A stretch of 37,567 nucleotides of DNA from a virus: IMG/VR virus record IMGVR_UViG_3300027826_000152, positions 1 to 37,567 of that record; one strand, 5' to 3'. The translations under genes were made by a program, and so were the position numbers. This document shows, piece after piece, positions 36,562-37,567 of this stretch (its first letter is position 1; each line of letters opens with the position of its first letter). The notes under the pieces were generated by a model. That model saw only the letters and a program-made list of their open reading frames with translations, made no database searches and was not told where the DNA came from.

Positions 36562-36756
36562 TCAGAATGTCCCCGGCGCATGCTGGCGATAGAAGAAATC
36601 CTGGTCGCGCCACTCGAACATGCGGCTGAGCTCGTCGTACTCGTGGTCGTCCGGGCCGTGCTGCACGACCCGGCACCAGTCGCAGCGGTCGTCGTTGTAA
36701 TGACGGCATGTGCAGCCGTGCGGGTACAGGAGCTCGGCGAGCCTGAGGTTGTCCAT
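36562..36756 (-). CDS. Cys/His-rich small protein, 64 aa
   Basis: 64 residues, ATG at 36756 overlapping the upstream stop. Possible zinc ligands: C15-x-C17, H19, C25-x-x-C28 (CDWC) and later His residues. The C-terminus is aromatic and acidic. No family recognised. Confidence 0.6.
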   Translation of the reverse strand: MDNLRLAELLYPHGCTCRHYNDDRCDWCRVVQHGPDDHEYDELSRMFEWRDQDFFYRQHAPGTF

Positions 36757-36980
36757 CAGATGGACGGCCGCCGAACAGGATGCACAACCTCGACCATCGT
36801 CTCGGGCAGGGTCACCCGTATGCAGACGTCGTCGTAGTCGGCTTGCTGAAGGTGCAGCCACCACTCGGCATCGGGCACGGTGTAGCCGGTGCTGCTGATC
36901 CGCTCCATCCAGACGACTTGCCAGCGCGTCGGCTCACGGTCGTACCGGAGCTTCACGATGTCGCCAGCACGCGGACGCAT
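36756..36980 (-). CDS. Small beta-type protein, 74 aa
   Basis: 74 residues, ATG at 36980. 'GDIVKLRYDREPTRWQVVWM' and 'VCIRVTLPETMVEVVHPVRR' suggest a small SH3-like beta barrel, and 'AEWWLHLQQADYDD' a central turn. SH3-like phage early proteins often bind nucleic acid or host factors. Unproven. Confidence 0.6.
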   Translation of the reverse strand: MRPRAGDIVKLRYDREPTRWQVVWMERISSTGYTVPDAEWWLHLQQADYDDVCIRVTLPETMVEVVHPVRRPSI

Positions 36981-36982
36981 GG

Positions 36983-37189
36983 CTAGAATGCCTCCGCCGT
37001 GTCGTCGATCCAATCGAGGTCCGTACAGCCGCACCGCGGGCACCTAGCCACGGTCGTGCTGACCGGCCCTTGGAAGTCGCAATCGTGGCAATGCGCCTCC
37101 TGGCGGACGTGCGCAGGGCCGCGTACGTTCTCGAAGCTGATGAACAGCAAGCTTTTGGCGAAGTCGAACAGCTCAGTCTCGCGGTCCAT
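36983..37189 (-). CDS. Zinc-ribbon protein, 68 aa
   Basis: 68 residues from the ATG at 37189, preceded by AAGGGGGAGAG. Residues 1-30 are helical (DRETELFDFAKSLLFIS); CHDC (33-36) and CPRC (50-53) form a zinc ribbon. It is the first early gene after the regulator. The 72 bases between them hold the ribosome site and no other clear signal. Confidence 0.68.
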   Translation of the reverse strand: MDRETELFDFAKSLLFISFENVRGPAHVRQEAHCHDCDFQGPVSTTVARCPRCGCTDLDWIDDTAEAF

Positions 37190-37261
37190 GTCTCTCCCCC
37201 TTGATGCCGTGCATGCGAACAGATGAGCGAGCGGACTTTGCACCTCTCGTGGGCGCGCTTA

Positions 37262-37567
37262 TCACCCCTTTCCCGCCGCCACGCGGGCGCGCGCGGTGGG
37301 TGACGAGGCAGCACGAGATTGCGCCTCGGCCTCGATCTGCCGGGCGCGCTCAACGAGCTCGCGTTCGCCCGCTTCCAGGGCGGCAAGAATTTTGGGGTAG
37401 ACGACGACGGTGTAGGGATAGGCGCCGCACTCGGAGTCGGCGACGACGGGGCGGGACAGGCCGGCACGGCGAGCCAGCTGGGTGAGATCCCAGCCGAGCC
37501 GCTCTCGGCGACGAGCTAGTTGTTTGGCTTCCTCAAGCGAGATCCGTTGCTGACGCGGATACGACAA
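37262..37567 (-). CDS. Cro/Xre-type helix-turn-helix regulator, start at or beyond window edge
   Basis: 101 residues visible. Residues about 10-65 match the HTH_3/Xre domain: 'LARRRERLGWDLTQLARRAG', then 'LSRPVVADSECGAYPYTVVV' with recognition helix near Ser-Arg-Pro-Val-Val. A basic, Ala/Arg-rich C-terminus follows. A TTG at 37567 is the only visible start and coincides with the window edge, so the protein may be longer. As the first early gene, a repressor or antirepressor of the lytic-lysogenic switch is likely. Confidence 0.78.
   Translation of the reverse strand: MSYPRQQRISLEEAKQLARRRERLGWDLTQLARRAGLSRPVVADSECGAYPYTVVVYPKILAALEAGERELVERARQIEAEAQSRAASSPTARARVAAGKG

Noticed and set aside
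1-37567. Circular closure of the window (integrase 5' part continuing from the right end)
   Set aside because: Reading the right end into base 1 in the integrase frame gives no recombinase-like sequence and soon meets a stop, and no terminal repeat is seen.
1-37567. tRNA, rRNA or phage RNA polymerase genes
   Set aside because: No cloverleaf, ribosomal sequence or single-subunit polymerase motif was seen on either strand.

Overview
The window looks like most of one temperate, podovirus-type phage or prophage genome from a GC-rich host. Sampled lines in the structural genes are about 65% G+C. Nearly every gene is on the minus strand, tightly packed, with many 4-base ATGA or GTGA stop/start overlaps and clear Shine-Dalgarno sequences (GGAGGTGA-like, or GGGGGAGAG in early genes). 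Only three short groups are on the plus strand: the 3' end of an integrase at the left edge, a three-gene membrane cassette (6502-7494), and a small cassette with a helix-turn-helix gene (29578-30227). I see no rRNA, tRNA, CRISPR array or insertion sequence. The host cannot be named from the sequence.

Read right to left, which is the main direction of transcription, the layout is as follows. (1) 37567-33750: early region, with a Cro/Xre-type regulator, a string of small zinc-ribbon, membrane or acidic proteins, a RecT/Rad52-like annealing protein and a Gp157-family protein. (2) 33750-30133: replication, with a winged-helix initiator-like protein that carries 24-base repeats and a G-tract inside its gene, a DnaB-type helicase, a zinc-ribbon protein and a PD-(D/E)XK nuclease. 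(3) 30227-28952: a plus-strand control cassette, then a T4-type lysozyme. (4) 28941-20118: packaging and head genes (small and large terminase, portal, scaffold-like protein, major capsid protein). (5) 20078-7436: small head/neck proteins, tail adaptor with an inserted FN3-like domain, tail-collar protein, beta-propeller-like tail nozzle, GNAT protein, then Ala/Gln-rich proteins of increasing size ending in a 1030-residue protein. The order adaptor, nozzle, acetyltransferase-like protein, three growing internal proteins closely follows T7 genes 11, 12, 13, 14, 15 and 16. (6) 6415-2483: small beta-rich virion proteins, a surface or fibre-like protein and a PurD-like ATP-grasp enzyme. (7) 2493-418: lysis block (coiled-coil/TM protein, GH25-like TIM-barrel protein, holin-like protein) and small proteins, converging on the integrase.

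The parts fit a phage that integrates, replicates with its own helicase and initiator, packages with a terminase, and ejects DNA through a short tail. Points that stand out: three gene junctions around the large terminase with the same TGA-GCGATCGC-NC-RTG architecture and little or no Shine-Dalgarno; a 259-base leader before the capsid gene with three hairpins that share one tetraloop; iteron-like repeats beside a G-quadruplex motif inside the initiator gene; a large terminase with Cys where the Walker B acid should be; a lower-GC membrane-protein cassette under its own promoter; and a phage ATP-grasp ligase between the fibre-like and lysis genes.
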